Positions 16,085 through 24,088 of a stretch of 31,916 nucleotides of DNA are shown here, piece after piece. A model generated the notes under the pieces. That model did not search any database. It was not told where the DNA came from and saw only the letters and a list, made by a program, of their open reading frames with translations. Position numbers and translations under genes: made by a program. The stretch's first letter is position 1, and every line of letters starts with the position of its first letter. This DNA is from a virus. The DNA lies in IMG/VR virus record IMGVR_UViG_3300049043_000015, positions 1 to 31,916 of that record. The stretch is one strand, 5' to 3'.

Positions 16085-17092
16085 GCAATGTCCTCGATTA
16101 GTGACATCTCAACATCGCTGATAATGCCTGGGCGAGTTGCCCACGACACCCGATCTTCTGCAAGCATAAACCGCCCCATCGGGTTGCGGAAAATCACCGG
16201 AGCATTGTCAGCCGGTGAGGTTCGCAGCGTCGGCTCAAACATGAGGTAGCCCTGTCCAGAGCCGTTCGAGTTAAGGTCGGCTGTCAGCCGCTTCAGTTCG
16301 CCGCCGATCTCTACCCAATCGCCCGCCAGTGCCAAGCCCGTTGGTAGAGGCAGGCAGGCCGTCGATGTTCAGACCACCACCTACTTGACTAGCCCCGTTG
16401 ACTAACCCGCATCGGGCGACCGAGGCATAGGTTAGAAACTGGAAGTCGTTAGCCGCGCGTCCCGAAATGTAGTCGTAAAACGAAACGTGAGACGATGTAC
16501 CGGACGCCGTGAAGGTTTCGACGTACTTGCCCGCATCGGTGCGCATGCGTGCCAGAGAGCAGCCCAGATGCGCCCTGCGACGTGCCAGCCATAGCCGCCG
16601 CGCGCACGTTGCCCTTGCCAGCGCCGAGCACGAAGCCGCACGGCATACGGGCAGAGGTTACGGTGGTGAGGGCGGATTGGTAGGCGTAGCGGTCAGCGGC
16701 CACGCCCGTGCGGGTGAGCCGCAGCCCGAAGTGCGAGTCGGCAGACAGTGCCAACTCGGCATCGCTCGAGGCCCACCCGGTCGTGCTTGGTCACGGCGGC
16801 ATTGTTGGTCAGCAGTTCGGCGTTAGCTGAATGATCCCGCAAACGCGCCAGCCGGGTCGGCGAGGTGTAGCCGGTTGGCCCGACCGCGCAGCGCGGCAAT
16901 GAGCGACAGCAGCCGCCGACGCTTGGCGGCAGAGGGCGCGCGGAAGATCAGCCGACACGACCATCGATTGCCGGGCCGTGAGTACGTCCGCGTGGAGCCG
17001 GACAGCGCCGAGGAAAAGACAGCCGTGTTATCGATTAGCGACCACTCAACGTCCGAGGCGACCAGATCGGGAGGCAATACGTAGTCGGTCAT
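16081..17092 (-). CDS. Minor tail protein, frameshifted
   Basis: About 337 residues. The ATG at 17092 overlaps the tape measure stop. The N-terminal part (DYVLPPDLVASDVEWSLIDN, STRTYSRPGNRWSCRLIF, RRRLLSLIAALRGRANRLHL) resembles proteins that cap the tail tube and bind the tip (Dit-like). Shifts near 16830, 16760, 16640, 16545 and 16330 lead through ALSADSHFGLRLTRTGVAAD, YDYISGRAANDFQFL and LAGDWVEIGGELKRLTADL. It ends FEPTLRTSPADNAPVIFRNP followed by GIISDVEMSLIEDIA. Structural role inferred from order and the rich beta pattern. Confidence 0.6.
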
Positions 17093-18382
17093 CGTCCCAC
17101 CCCATAGCGCCGGTCAAGTTCTTCAAAGATGCGGCGGTTGTTCTCTTGCAGGATGCCCGGCAGCGCAGATTGAAGGTCGGCCGTCGCGCCTCGTGCGTCA
17201 ATATTGTACACCGGAGCGACCGTCATTCCGCCGCCCATCATTGCGCCGTTCGGCACGATGCCACCCGATGAGCCTGGGCACGAACAACTCCGGGCCACGC
17301 TCGCCGACGATGTACGGACGGCACTATTAGATACCGGGCCGCCAGTCGCGCGGCCTGTCGATTGGCTTAATGGCAGAATTTGCACAGTTAGCAAGAAACC
17401 CAGTTCCGCCTGTGAAACATTCCGAAGATAGCGACCGAGGAGTTGCTGCGATGCATGTTCGGCGCGAGCATTCTGCCGGGTTACGTCGACGAAAGCCTCT
17501 ACAGCATACCCGCGCAGGCCGCCCTTGGAACGGATCAAAAAGAAAGCTCAGCAAAAGCATTGACTGGATATTGTCGTGCGGCTTCTTCGGCGAATACTGT
17601 AAGTTGCGTTAGTTTTTCTTGCGCGCCCGGTATGATTTCGCGTTTCCCAGTGACTTCTATTTCTGCAAGAATCTTATCTATTCTTTTCCATCATCCGCGC
17701 TGTCGCGGTTTCGATCAATAACGCCAGAGCGCAATTAACCGATCTGGCGCTTCTTTGAACTTCTACATAACCAGCAATGGTTTCGTCATGAGGTCAGCGT
17801 CATTTCATTTAGACGGCGATCTCTGCCTGCAAACTTTTTAGCAGCCTCTGCGGTTTCTGTGCTTCCTCATGCGCGCATGCGGTCAAGTTCGCGCATCTGC
17901 TGACTAAACCTTCCACTGGTTTTCCATCCGGTTAAGTTCGGACGGCTGCGGAGCACGGCCACGCCGCCCGCCCTCACCCTTGCCAAGTTGCGAAGGGTCT
18001 ACCGGCTGCGCGAGTAACGCCCAAGTCGCGGCCAACTTTAGTGACCGCGCGTGCTGCATCTGCCGCGAACTTTAATCACCTCTGTAAATCCATTTATCAA
18101 CGTCGTGGTAAACGAATTAGCAGCCGCCACCAGAGCCGGGTCTTTTAACGCCTTGTTGAAGTTATCAAGCGCGCGCTGCCCTTCCTCTGTTTTCTTCGCA
18201 GCCTCAGTAATCTTGCCGAATGCACTAACGAGGATCGAACCAGTCAAGAGGCCAAACGCAAGGTTTACCGCCTTCGCCGTCACCTTCGCGGTACGCTCGA
18301 GCGTCTTCATGCTTCGCATCGCCGAGTTGATCGCGGCCTGCGTGCGATCAACTGCGGTGATTGTTACTTGTGCTTGCGCCAT
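17089..18382 (-). CDS. Tape measure protein, heavily frameshifted
   Basis: Sets tail length and guides DNA ejection. The ATG at 18382 gives MAQAQVTITAVDRTQAAINS, then KTLERTAKVTAKAVNLAFGL, a hydrophobic patch (LLTGSILVSAFG) and long helices. Six or more one-base shifts occur between 18070 and 17520: pieces read DAARAVTKVGRDLGVTRAAG, FSQQMRELDRMRA, TAEAAKKFAGRDRRLNEMTL and IDKILAEIEVTGKREIIPGA. The C-terminal part shows SKGGLRGYAVEAFVDVTRQN, then YIVGERGPELFVP, a signature of tape measure ends, and finally NNRRIFEELDRRYGVGR. Joined length is only about 430 residues, short for the family. Confidence 0.75.
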
Positions 18383-18528
18383 GCTCGCTCCTGGTCGTCC
18401 GCTTCCATCTTGCAAGCGGCGAGTAGGTGATAAAAGTCGGCCTCTGTCATGCTGAAAATCTGTTCTGGAAGGACGGACAACCGGAGGGAAAGGGCATAGA
18501 CCGCCCTAAGTTGTCCGTCCTCCATCAT
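18364..18528 (-). CDS. Tail assembly chaperone, T-like frameshift extension
   Basis: 54 residues in the -1 frame relative to the upstream chaperone, beginning at an ATG-ATG directly after an eight-A run: MMEDGQLRAVYALSLRLSVL, then PEQIFSMTEADFYHLLAACK and a basic end AWRKHK. By position and frame it matches lambda T, made only as a G-T fusion by -1 slippage. Its end overlaps the tape measure start by 19 bases, as expected for this gene set. Confidence 0.7.
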   Translation of the reverse strand: MMEDGQLRAVYALSLRLSVLPEQIFSMTEADFYHLLAACKMEADDQERAWRKHK

Positions 18529-18535
18529 TTTTTTT
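18525..18535 (-). promoter_or_regulatory. Programmed -1 ribosomal frameshift site
   Basis: On the minus strand the chaperone ends GAA AAA AAA TGA, so the last seven As form a perfect A-AAA-AAA slippery heptamer with a stop right after it. A -1 slip continues as ATG ATG GAG in the T-like frame and would give a 172-residue fusion. The run length (eight) matters and homopolymer errors exist in this sequence. Confidence 0.6.
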
Positions 18536-18881
18536 CGGCATCCTCCACGCTTTGCGGCGTGTCGTTCATCGCAGAAACGATCTTGGCGATCACCTCTGGG
18601 TCGTAGTTGTTCAGCAGTTCGATTCGCTCGGCCTTGCTGAACACCCGCCGTCCCTCGATATCTCGCGCTCGGACAATCAGCGTCGTCGCCATTGCCTCAA
18701 GATCGAGCACCGTGGCATCGCCTTGTTGCTTTGCGAGCAGGAAGATTTCCCGCCGCTCGGCTAAGGTCATATCGGGCCAGTAGTAAATCGTGGTGTTCCA
18801 CTCTGGAACCACGATTGGAATCAGAGTCTCCGGCGTGCGCCGGTCGGCAAACTGTGATTTTGCCTGCTCTTTCCAGTTCAT
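18525..18881 (-). CDS. Tail assembly chaperone (lambda G type)
   Basis: 118 residues, intact, ATG preceded by GAGGG. It starts MNWKEQAKSQFADRRTPETL, then VPEWNTTIYYWPDMTLAERR, a helical middle (LDLEAMATTLIVRARDIEGR), and DPEVIAKIVSAMND, followed by an acidic tail. The charge pattern and place between tube and tape measure fit the G-type chaperone that coats the tape measure during tail assembly. It ends in a slippery A run linking it to the T-like frame. Confidence 0.8.
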   Translation of the reverse strand: MNWKEQAKSQFADRRTPETLIPIVVPEWNTTIYYWPDMTLAERREIFLLAKQQGDATVLDLEAMATTLIVRARDIEGRRVFSKAERIELLNNYDPEVIAKIVSAMNDTPQSVEDAEKK

Positions 18882-18893
18882 AAACCCTCGCTA

Positions 18894-19287
18894 TTATGAC
18901 GTCGCCGCCGTGAGTGCGCCGTTGCCGATGAAGTTAAAGGTGATCTCAGTGATCGCACCGCGCTGGACATTGCGGGTGATTTCGGTCACGAGCGCATTGC
19001 CGCTGTAGCGGGTAGCGCCAGCGCCGACGCCTTCCGGTGCTAGCACGACAGACACGTTCGAGCCAGGCGTCAATGCGACCTGTCCGCTCGTGTCGGTCTC
19101 GTCCCAGAATGCCGTGATGGTGCCGTTCCACGACTTGATGGCGGTCACGTTATACGTCTTGTCGGTATCCGAAAGCGTGGTGTCCTCGGCATATTCTGCC
19201 GTTTGCGTGAACGAAAACGAGGTGACCTCCGCGACCGTGTTGGTCGAAGACGCGCACCAATCCTTCTGACCCATGATGATTTGCCAT
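18894..19287 (-). CDS. Major tail tube protein, frameshifted near N-terminus
   Basis: Forms the tail tube. The best start is ATG 19287, preceded by a perfect AGGAGG at 19291-19297, giving MANHHGSEGLVRV. One base added near 19249 joins it to SSTNTVAEVTSFSFTQTAEY. The rest is beta-rich: YNVTAIKSWNGTITAFWDET, ALTPGSNVSVVLAPEGVG, ALVTEITRNVQRGAITEITF, with a GNGAL turn near the end. This is the common fold of lambda/HK97-type tube proteins. Length about 131 residues. The start at 19274 would lose the ribosome site. Confidence 0.8.
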
Positions 19288-19295
19288 AACTCCTC

Positions 19296-19741
19296 CTAAC
19301 TAATAATAGTGCCCGCGTCGGTTTCTGCCGTGCGGTACACAACCCGAAACTGCATACGTGCCGACCCAATCGGGGCATCCCCGCTAAAGTCGAGCGATAT
19401 CTGCGTGTCGATTAACACGCAGTCCTTAACCACTGCGCCAAGCGTATTGTCTGCACCGATGGCGTTCTCTACGCTTTCGCACAGTCTGTCGAGCCGGTCG
19501 TCCAAATAGTCCGCATCTCGCGCCACGCACTCGATGACGACAGTCAGTTCTCGGTCTAAACTTTCTGGGATACGTCAGCGTCGTCTGCGCGACTGGTTTC
19601 GGTGTTGGTGTATACCAGCGCCATCGAAACCGTATCGGCTGGGATCGGATAGACACGCGACTTACTCACCGTGTCGGCTACTGCCGCATTCGTCAGAATC
19701 GTGACGATGCTATCTCTGATCGTTTTGCGTGCGTGCGCCAT
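19296..19741 (-). CDS. Tail terminator / minor tail protein (U-like position), frameshifted
   Basis: About 148 residues. The ATG at 19741 overlaps the upstream stop (TAATG). The first half is MAHARKTIRDSIVTILTNAA, then VYPIPADTVSMALVYTNTET and DVSQKV. Adding one base to the short A run at 19562-19564 continues SLDRELTVVIECVARDADYL, then LDRLCESVENAIG. The opening helix followed by strands and a helix with V-x-x-A-I-G fits tail terminator proteins that close the tail end. Position just before the tube gene supports this. Confidence 0.65.
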
Positions 19742-20151
19742 TATGGGTTGCCCGTCTCAAGTAGGATAAATCCGCCGTTCTCTTGCAGCATATTCGTGCC
19801 GTCTTGCAGCAACAGATTGTTTTCTTCTGGTGCCTCAAGTCCGGTCGTCACCTCAAGCGTCAGCACCGTTACGCCAGTGCCGTCTGCCTTGAAGTTGCGA
19901 ACGATGTACTTGTCACAATCAATAAAAAGCAGATCGCCGAGTGCAGGCTTGCAGGGTAGCGCCGCCGTGGGGATCGTAAAGATCGGCACGCTGCTGCTGA
20001 ATCCTGCCTCCGCGACATCGACGATCTGATAAGCGTTGTCGAATATGCCGACGATGTTAAACCTTGCGCCCTTGTTCTTGTAGATTGCCGCCACGCCCCA
20101 GTCGGCTGCGGTAAACATCGAGCGTCTGTCGAAGTCGCTCTCGAAAGTCAC
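19741..20151 (-). CDS. Head-tail connector, FII-like (copy 2) with LLLQDG tail
   Basis: 136 residues, intact, GTG start overlapping the stop of copy 1 (GTGA). It shares its plan with copy 1: FNIVGIFDNAYQIVDVAEAG against FNVRGILDSPYQAVAVAEPE, and DGTGVTVLTLEVTTGL against DGTGVTVLVLEATTDL. It continues with a repetitive NNLLLQDGTNMLQENGGFIL, a pattern seen at the ends of several phage virion proteins. Probably joins head to tail like lambda FII. The gene pair looks like a duplication. Confidence 0.7.
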   Translation of the reverse strand: MTFESDFDRRSMFTAADWGVAAIYKNKGARFNIVGIFDNAYQIVDVAEAGFSSSVPIFTIPTAALPCKPALGDLLFIDCDKYIVRNFKADGTGVTVLTLEVTTGLEAPEENNLLLQDGTNMLQENGGFILLETGNP

Positions 20152-20471
20152 GCGGGCGCGCTCAAGTCTGTAGTGGCCTCAAGTACCAGCACGGTCACGC
20201 CAGTGCCGTCCGGCTGTATCTCGCGCACCGTGTAAATGTCCTGCCCGTTGATGATCTTGTCGCCCTCTGCCGAGTCTTTCGGCAGTGATGCGCTCGGTAT
20301 CGTAAGTGCAATGCGCTCCGATGCGAACTCCGGCTCGGCTACTGCGACAGCCTGGTAAGGCGAGTCGAGAATGCCGCGCACGTTAAACCGCGTCTTGCCG
20401 CGGCGGTAGATAAGGTCGGTCGCTGCGTCCGAAAAGAACGCTCTGGTATCTGAACTGCTATAAACCGCCAT
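20148..20471 (-). CDS. Head-tail connector, FII-like (copy 1)
   Basis: 107 residues, intact. It starts MAVYSSSDTRAFFSDAATDL, then the beta-rich FNVRGILDSPYQAVAVAEPE, ALTIPSASLPKDSAEGDKI, YTVREIQPDGTGVTVL, and stops at LSAPA. The motif order (GIL/GIFD, IPSASLP, Y-x-V-R, DGTG) resembles the head-tail attachment family of lambda FII. The start lies 14 bases inside the methyltransferase gene. Why two such proteins are needed is unclear. Confidence 0.7.
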   Translation of the reverse strand: MAVYSSSDTRAFFSDAATDLIYRRGKTRFNVRGILDSPYQAVAVAEPEFASERIALTIPSASLPKDSAEGDKIINGQDIYTVREIQPDGTGVTVLVLEATTDLSAPA

Positions 20472-21004
20472 ATCTCACCGCCCACATTTCGCTCGTTGCG
20501 GTTGGCCCAATCCGCGATACCTCGCCAGAGAACACCGACCTAAAGAGTCGATCCCACTCGTGGTACGGTCTCGCAGACGGGTGAAGATTCACGCCGTCCC
20601 AGTACGTCGGATAGTCCGCCGCAGCGATCACTATCGTTCCGCGACATACCCGCTCAAGTTCTTTCAAGCCTGGAAATTATATCCGGCTCAAGAACGTGCT
20701 CGATCACGTCAATGCACGTGACGACATCAAATGACCGATCCTTAAACGGCAGTGCAGTGATGACCGCGTTTTGTACACCATCGCCGCACAACTCCGGCAC
20801 GGCTTCAGTGCCGACCGCATCGAATCCCATCTTGCGCGCTGCGGTCAGTAGTTCGCCGCGCCCGCAACTGACATCGAGAAGTGAACCCGACAACGTATCC
20901 AGCACAGAGACCACCGGAAAAAGCCGGTCGTCTGCCATGCCATAGTGCGAGTATTTCTTATAGACCTCGCGGTACTTCTCAATCTCTTTTTGGCGGGCGT
21001 TCAC
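20458..21004 (-). CDS. SAM-dependent class I methyltransferase, frameshifted
   Basis: About 182 residues from the GTG at 21004. Motif I is SLLDVSCGRGELLTAARKMG, with an acidic loop at DAVGTEAVPEL. Motif II/III lie around ALPFKDRSFDVVTCIDVIEH. A one-base shift near 20665 joins to LKELERVCRGTIVIAAADYP and then HPSARPYHEWDRLFRSVF. This is the UbiE/Methyltransf_11-like plan used on small molecules, sugars or lipids; no DNA target domain is seen. Since it lies between capsid and connector genes, it may modify virion or cell surface sugars. Confidence 0.75.
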
Positions 21005-21174
21005 GTTTCTTTTCCGGTGAGAATACTTCGGTTAAAAAGTCTTGACGAACATACTGCACGGCCATTTGCCGCCCAATGAGCCATCGACCAAAGCCATCAT
21101 CGACATCTACCACACGGCCGCGCTCAAGAGTTTGACCGTTGTAAAGTCTTGACCGGGATCATTTCGACTTTCAT
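20979..21174 (-). CDS. Small hypothetical protein, frameshifted
   Basis: The ATG at 21174 overlaps the stop of the upstream gene (ATGA). It reads MKVEMIPVKTLQ, then stops after a few codons. With one base changed near 21137 it continues GQTLERGRVVDVDDGFGRWL, IGRQMAVQYVRQDFLTEVFS and PEKKRERPPKRD, stop 20979-20981. About 65 residues, mixed charge, likely a small beta barrel with a basic tail. Overlaps the methyltransferase start. Function unknown. Confidence 0.45.
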
Positions 21175-21689
21175 AAACCTTGAAACACCTTTGTTAGACA
21201 ACCGGACGCTACCCGAACCTTCTCGGGTTCTTTCATGTAATCACGAACCTTGCCCCACGCTTGGATGTTTGACACGCCATCCTCGACGCGCAGATCGCCA
21301 TTCTTGCTGTGCCAATATCTGCGGCTCGTCATGTAGTTGTCGCAGCCGCAGATGTAAATCTGCTCGAATCCAAGATACTCGGCAATCCATACGGCAGTGC
21401 CGCCGCTGAATCCAAAATCTGGACAGATGCCAGACCAAATATCGCACGCATCTTTGTGGTGCGAAATCACCGGAGCGTGGCCCTGCAATATCGGCCACAG
21501 TTCTTTGTCTTGATAAACGATGTAATCCAAATTAAGCAAGAGAGCGTGCTGGTTTACTCCAACCAACACGCCCTCTCGCAGTAGCAAAGGCCGCACCGCT
21601 TTGATGTCATCCACCAAAGCGGGGCCACCACCGAGGACAGCACAACGCTGCCCCCGGTGACGCCCTGCGTATGCGGCTAGATCAATCAC
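21171..21689 (-). CDS. DUF115-like Rossmann protein (glycan-related candidate)
   Basis: 172 residues from the GTG at 21689, two bases after the capsid gene stop. It starts VIDLAAYAGRHRGQRCAVLG, with GGGPALVDDIK as a nucleotide-binding-type loop, then VNQHALLLNLDYIVYQDKEL. FSGGTAVWIAEYLGFEQIYI and CGCDN follow. The S-G-G-T-A then A-x-x-L-G-x-x-x-I-x-x-x-G-x-D pattern matches DUF115/MptE-like proteins, often found with flagellin or surface glycan genes. With the neighbouring methyltransferase it may make or modify a sugar. No substrate can be named. Confidence 0.65.
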   Translation of the reverse strand: MIDLAAYAGRHRGQRCAVLGGGPALVDDIKAVRPLLLREGVLVGVNQHALLLNLDYIVYQDKELWPILQGHAPVISHHKDACDIWSGICPDFGFSGGTAVWIAEYLGFEQIYICGCDNYMTSRRYWHSKNGDLRVEDGVSNIQAWGKVRDYMKEPEKVRVASGCLTKVFQGL

Positions 21690-21691
21690 TC

Positions 21692-24088
21692 TTAGGTCGT
21701 GACGATCTCGTTGCACTCGGCGAACGACTCGGGGTGACGCACCGCGAAGTCGCAGTCGTGGAACGCAACCACGCGAACCGTACCGGCATTGCTGCCCGTG
21801 TACTGGTCAACGAGGATGTCGATACCCGACCACTGGCCGATCAGCAACTCGCTCCACACGCCAAAGATCATCGCCGACAGGTTGCTGCCCGAACCCTTCG
21901 ACAGGTTGGAAGGCATCTGCTGGCTGACGACAATCGGGTAGCCGTAGAGGTTGTTGACATCGGGGCCGAGGATGAAGTTGCCTTCCACGCCCGAAGTCTG
22001 CTTCGAGGTGTTGGACAACTTCGCCTTGACCTGGCCGTTCGTCAAGAACGCCGCCGCGCCCGTGAGCGCGTTGTCGATATCGACTTCGCGAACGAGGTTC
22101 GTCACCATCGCCCACGTCGGCGCACCGCCGTTCGTGCCGAGCGTCACCGAGCCAATGCCCGAGGTGTTCAGCACGCCGGTCGGCTTGTTGCTGCCCGAGC
22201 CAGCCACAGCGGCACCGTCCATCGCCACCGCAATCGAGGTCGCCAGGTCATTGCGGACGAGGTTCTCGATGTCGAGCGACGACTGGAGCATCAAGCGACG
22301 GCTGATGTCCACGTAGGCGCCGAGGGTCTTCGGCGACATCGTGACTTGATCGAACGCCGGAGCATTGGTGCTCTCCGTCGGGGCCACGTTCTCAGCAACC
22401 CAGTAGGCGGCAGAGGCGGCGGTCTTACGCGGAATGGCAACGTTGCCCTGCAAGCCCGTGAGGAACTGCGCGCCGAGGGTGTTCAGCACCATCTTGTTAC
22501 GCAGCACGTCGATGAACGAAGCGGCCAGCAGATCGGTCGCCACGGTGTTGCCAGCCTTGGCAGTGCCCGAAGCAGTCGAGGTCGTCAGATCGCGCTTGTA
22601 CAGCACGTCCACCGGGACGAGCAGACCACGCGAGGTGCGGCCTTCCTTCTTCGCAGCAGCCTCGGAAACCTCAAACTCAAAACGAGCGGCTTCCTGCGCG
22701 GCACGATCCTGCGGGTTCGCAAGAGCGCGAATCGCCTTCACGAACGAGAAAGCGCGAACTTCCTTGTCCGAAAGGCCGACTTCCATATCGACGTTCAGCG
22801 GCTTGGAGGCCACCTTGTCGAGCAGGGCACCACGGAACTGCTCAATCGACGCGCCATCACGAATGGCGGACTCGCCAAACTCGCGCTGGCCGTGACGGCT
22901 GGCAAGGTCAAGAATAGCCGCAACGCGCTCGCGCTCGGCCTTTGCAGCGCCCTCTCGGGCGATATTGATATCTTCCATTTTCGTCTCCTTAACAAAAATT
23001 ACAGGGTCAGCAGCCGGAGCCGGTGCGGGCGATTCCAAAGAACGCCCGACGCCAACGCTGGTATCTGCCGGAATTGAAACAATGCTGATCTCAAGAGGCA
23101 TCCAACGGGTTGCGCGGTAAATCTCCCGATCACCTTGCTTCCCATCCGAAACCATCTCGTTGATGACGTAGCCGACAGACACGTTTGACCGTATCCCGTC
23201 TTTCACGTCTTGGTAGATTTCCTCGGCCCTTGCGCTTTTCCCAAAGCGCACGACTGCCCGCGCCACGCGGTCAGCCCCGAGGTTGATCTGCTCCACGACT
23301 CCGATCTGATCGGACATCTCGTGATCCACCAAAAGCGGCGCGCGGCCGCTTCCGATAAATTCTGTATTGATTGCGCCGGGCGAATGGTCGAGCACTTCCA
23401 TGCCCCAGCCGCGATCCACCGGCATTTCGCTAGAGAACGCGAGTGTCGCGCGGCGGTCATCTGTAACAACGCGCTCGAACACCGCAGAGCGAAACACGCG
23501 ATCGGTTGGCCCCTTGCGTTTGCCCGGCCCAACGTAGTCGGGATCGCCCGGCTCATGGCCGTAGATATCCTTCGGGCGCGCTGCCTCTGCCACAACTTCT
23601 GCGGCTTCTTCGGCGGCTTCCTCGAAAGCCTCGATCTGCTCGTCGGCCTCTTCGCTTTCGTCCATGTCGTACTCCGACTTGGCGAAAGTCACCGTCACTG
23701 TCGCTTCGTCTTCGACGACAGCGATCACATGGCGCTTTTCTATCGTGTCCATATTTCGGCCCTCATCTTCTCGATCCAGTTCTTCGCTCTTGCGATTAGC
23801 CCAGGCTTGGCCGGGGTCTCCACCCCAGAGTGCCCACGCGATACGGCCCGCCGAGGGGTAGCCCTCTTCGCCGGGGCTGAAGCCTTCGGCCTCTTTATCG
23901 ACTTCGTGTCTTGCAAAGTAACTCACCATCCTTCGGACTGTTTTGGGCGAAAGATTCGTCCGATTCTTGATGTCACGCGCTCGGGCCACACCGACGGCTG
24001 TGCCGCCGCGCCCAAACTCTTCACGCCAAGCAAGTCCGCGCTCGGCCTCTGCTGCCATCGCCTCTGTAGGCTGTAAATCGACCGCCAT
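21692..24088 (-). CDS. Prohead protease - major capsid protein fusion
   Basis: 798 residues, intact. Residues 1-110 are a separate region with EEGYPSAGRIAWALWGGDPG. After an acidic coil (about 140-175) the HK97-type protease spans about 195-345, with His256 in LLVDHEMSDQIG, Ser301/Ser304 in GIRSNVSVGYVI, and WMPLEISIVSIPAD. A Pro/Ala linker (351-365) leads to the HK97-fold capsid protein from Met371: a helical scaffold-like part (MEDINIAREGAAKAERERVA), then GRTSRGLLVPVDVLYKRDL, AAYWVAENVAPTES, DISRRLMLQSSLDIENLVRN and VVSQQMPS. It would cut its own scaffold domain and form the capsid shell. An internal ribosome site before Met371 may also give free capsid protein. Confidence 0.9.
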   Translation of the reverse strand: MAVDLQPTEAMAAEAERGLAWREEFGRGGTAVGVARARDIKNRTNLSPKTVRRMVSYFARHEVDKEAEGFSPGEEGYPSAGRIAWALWGGDPGQAWANRKSEELDREDEGRNMDTIEKRHVIAVVEDEATVTVTFAKSEYDMDESEEADEQIEAFEEAAEEAAEVVAEAARPKDIYGHEPGDPDYVGPGKRKGPTDRVFRSAVFERVVTDDRRATLAFSSEMPVDRGWGMEVLDHSPGAINTEFIGSGRAPLLVDHEMSDQIGVVEQINLGADRVARAVVRFGKSARAEEIYQDVKDGIRSNVSVGYVINEMVSDGKQGDREIYRATRWMPLEISIVSIPADTSVGVGRSLESPAPAPAADPVIFVKETKMEDINIAREGAAKAERERVAAILDLASRHGQREFGESAIRDGASIEQFRGALLDKVASKPLNVDMEVGLSDKEVRAFSFVKAIRALANPQDRAAQEAARFEFEVSEAAAKKEGRTSRGLLVPVDVLYKRDLTTSTASGTAKAGNTVATDLLAASFIDVLRNKMVLNTLGAQFLTGLQGNVAIPRKTAASAAYWVAENVAPTESTNAPAFDQVTMSPKTLGAYVDISRRLMLQSSLDIENLVRNDLATSIAVAMDGAAVAGSGSNKPTGVLNTSGIGSVTLGTNGGAPTWAMVTNLVREVDIDNALTGAAAFLTNGQVKAKLSNTSKQTSGVEGNFILGPDVNNLYGYPIVVSQQMPSNLSKGSGSNLSAMIFGVWSELLIGQWSGIDILVDQYTGSNAGTVRVVAFHDCDFAVRHPESFAECNEIVTT
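22976..22990 (-). promoter_or_regulatory. Internal ribosome site and start for free major capsid protein
   Basis: Inside the protease-capsid frame, AAGGAG (22985-22990) lies six bases before an in-frame ATG (22976-22978, Met371). This is a near-ideal Shine-Dalgarno and spacing, and the start falls exactly at the beginning of the capsid part, predicting a 428-residue product. Confidence 0.6.

Noticed and set aside
20458-21689. Toxin-antitoxin or defence system
   Set aside because: The motifs are those of a small-molecule methyltransferase and a DUF115-like protein; no toxin or sensor domain seen.
21671-24076. Long plus-strand open frames (468 and 288 residues) opposite the capsid gene
   Set aside because: They lie antisense to a clear protease-capsid gene, are rich in Arg, His and Val as expected for a shadow frame, and have no motif or ribosome site.
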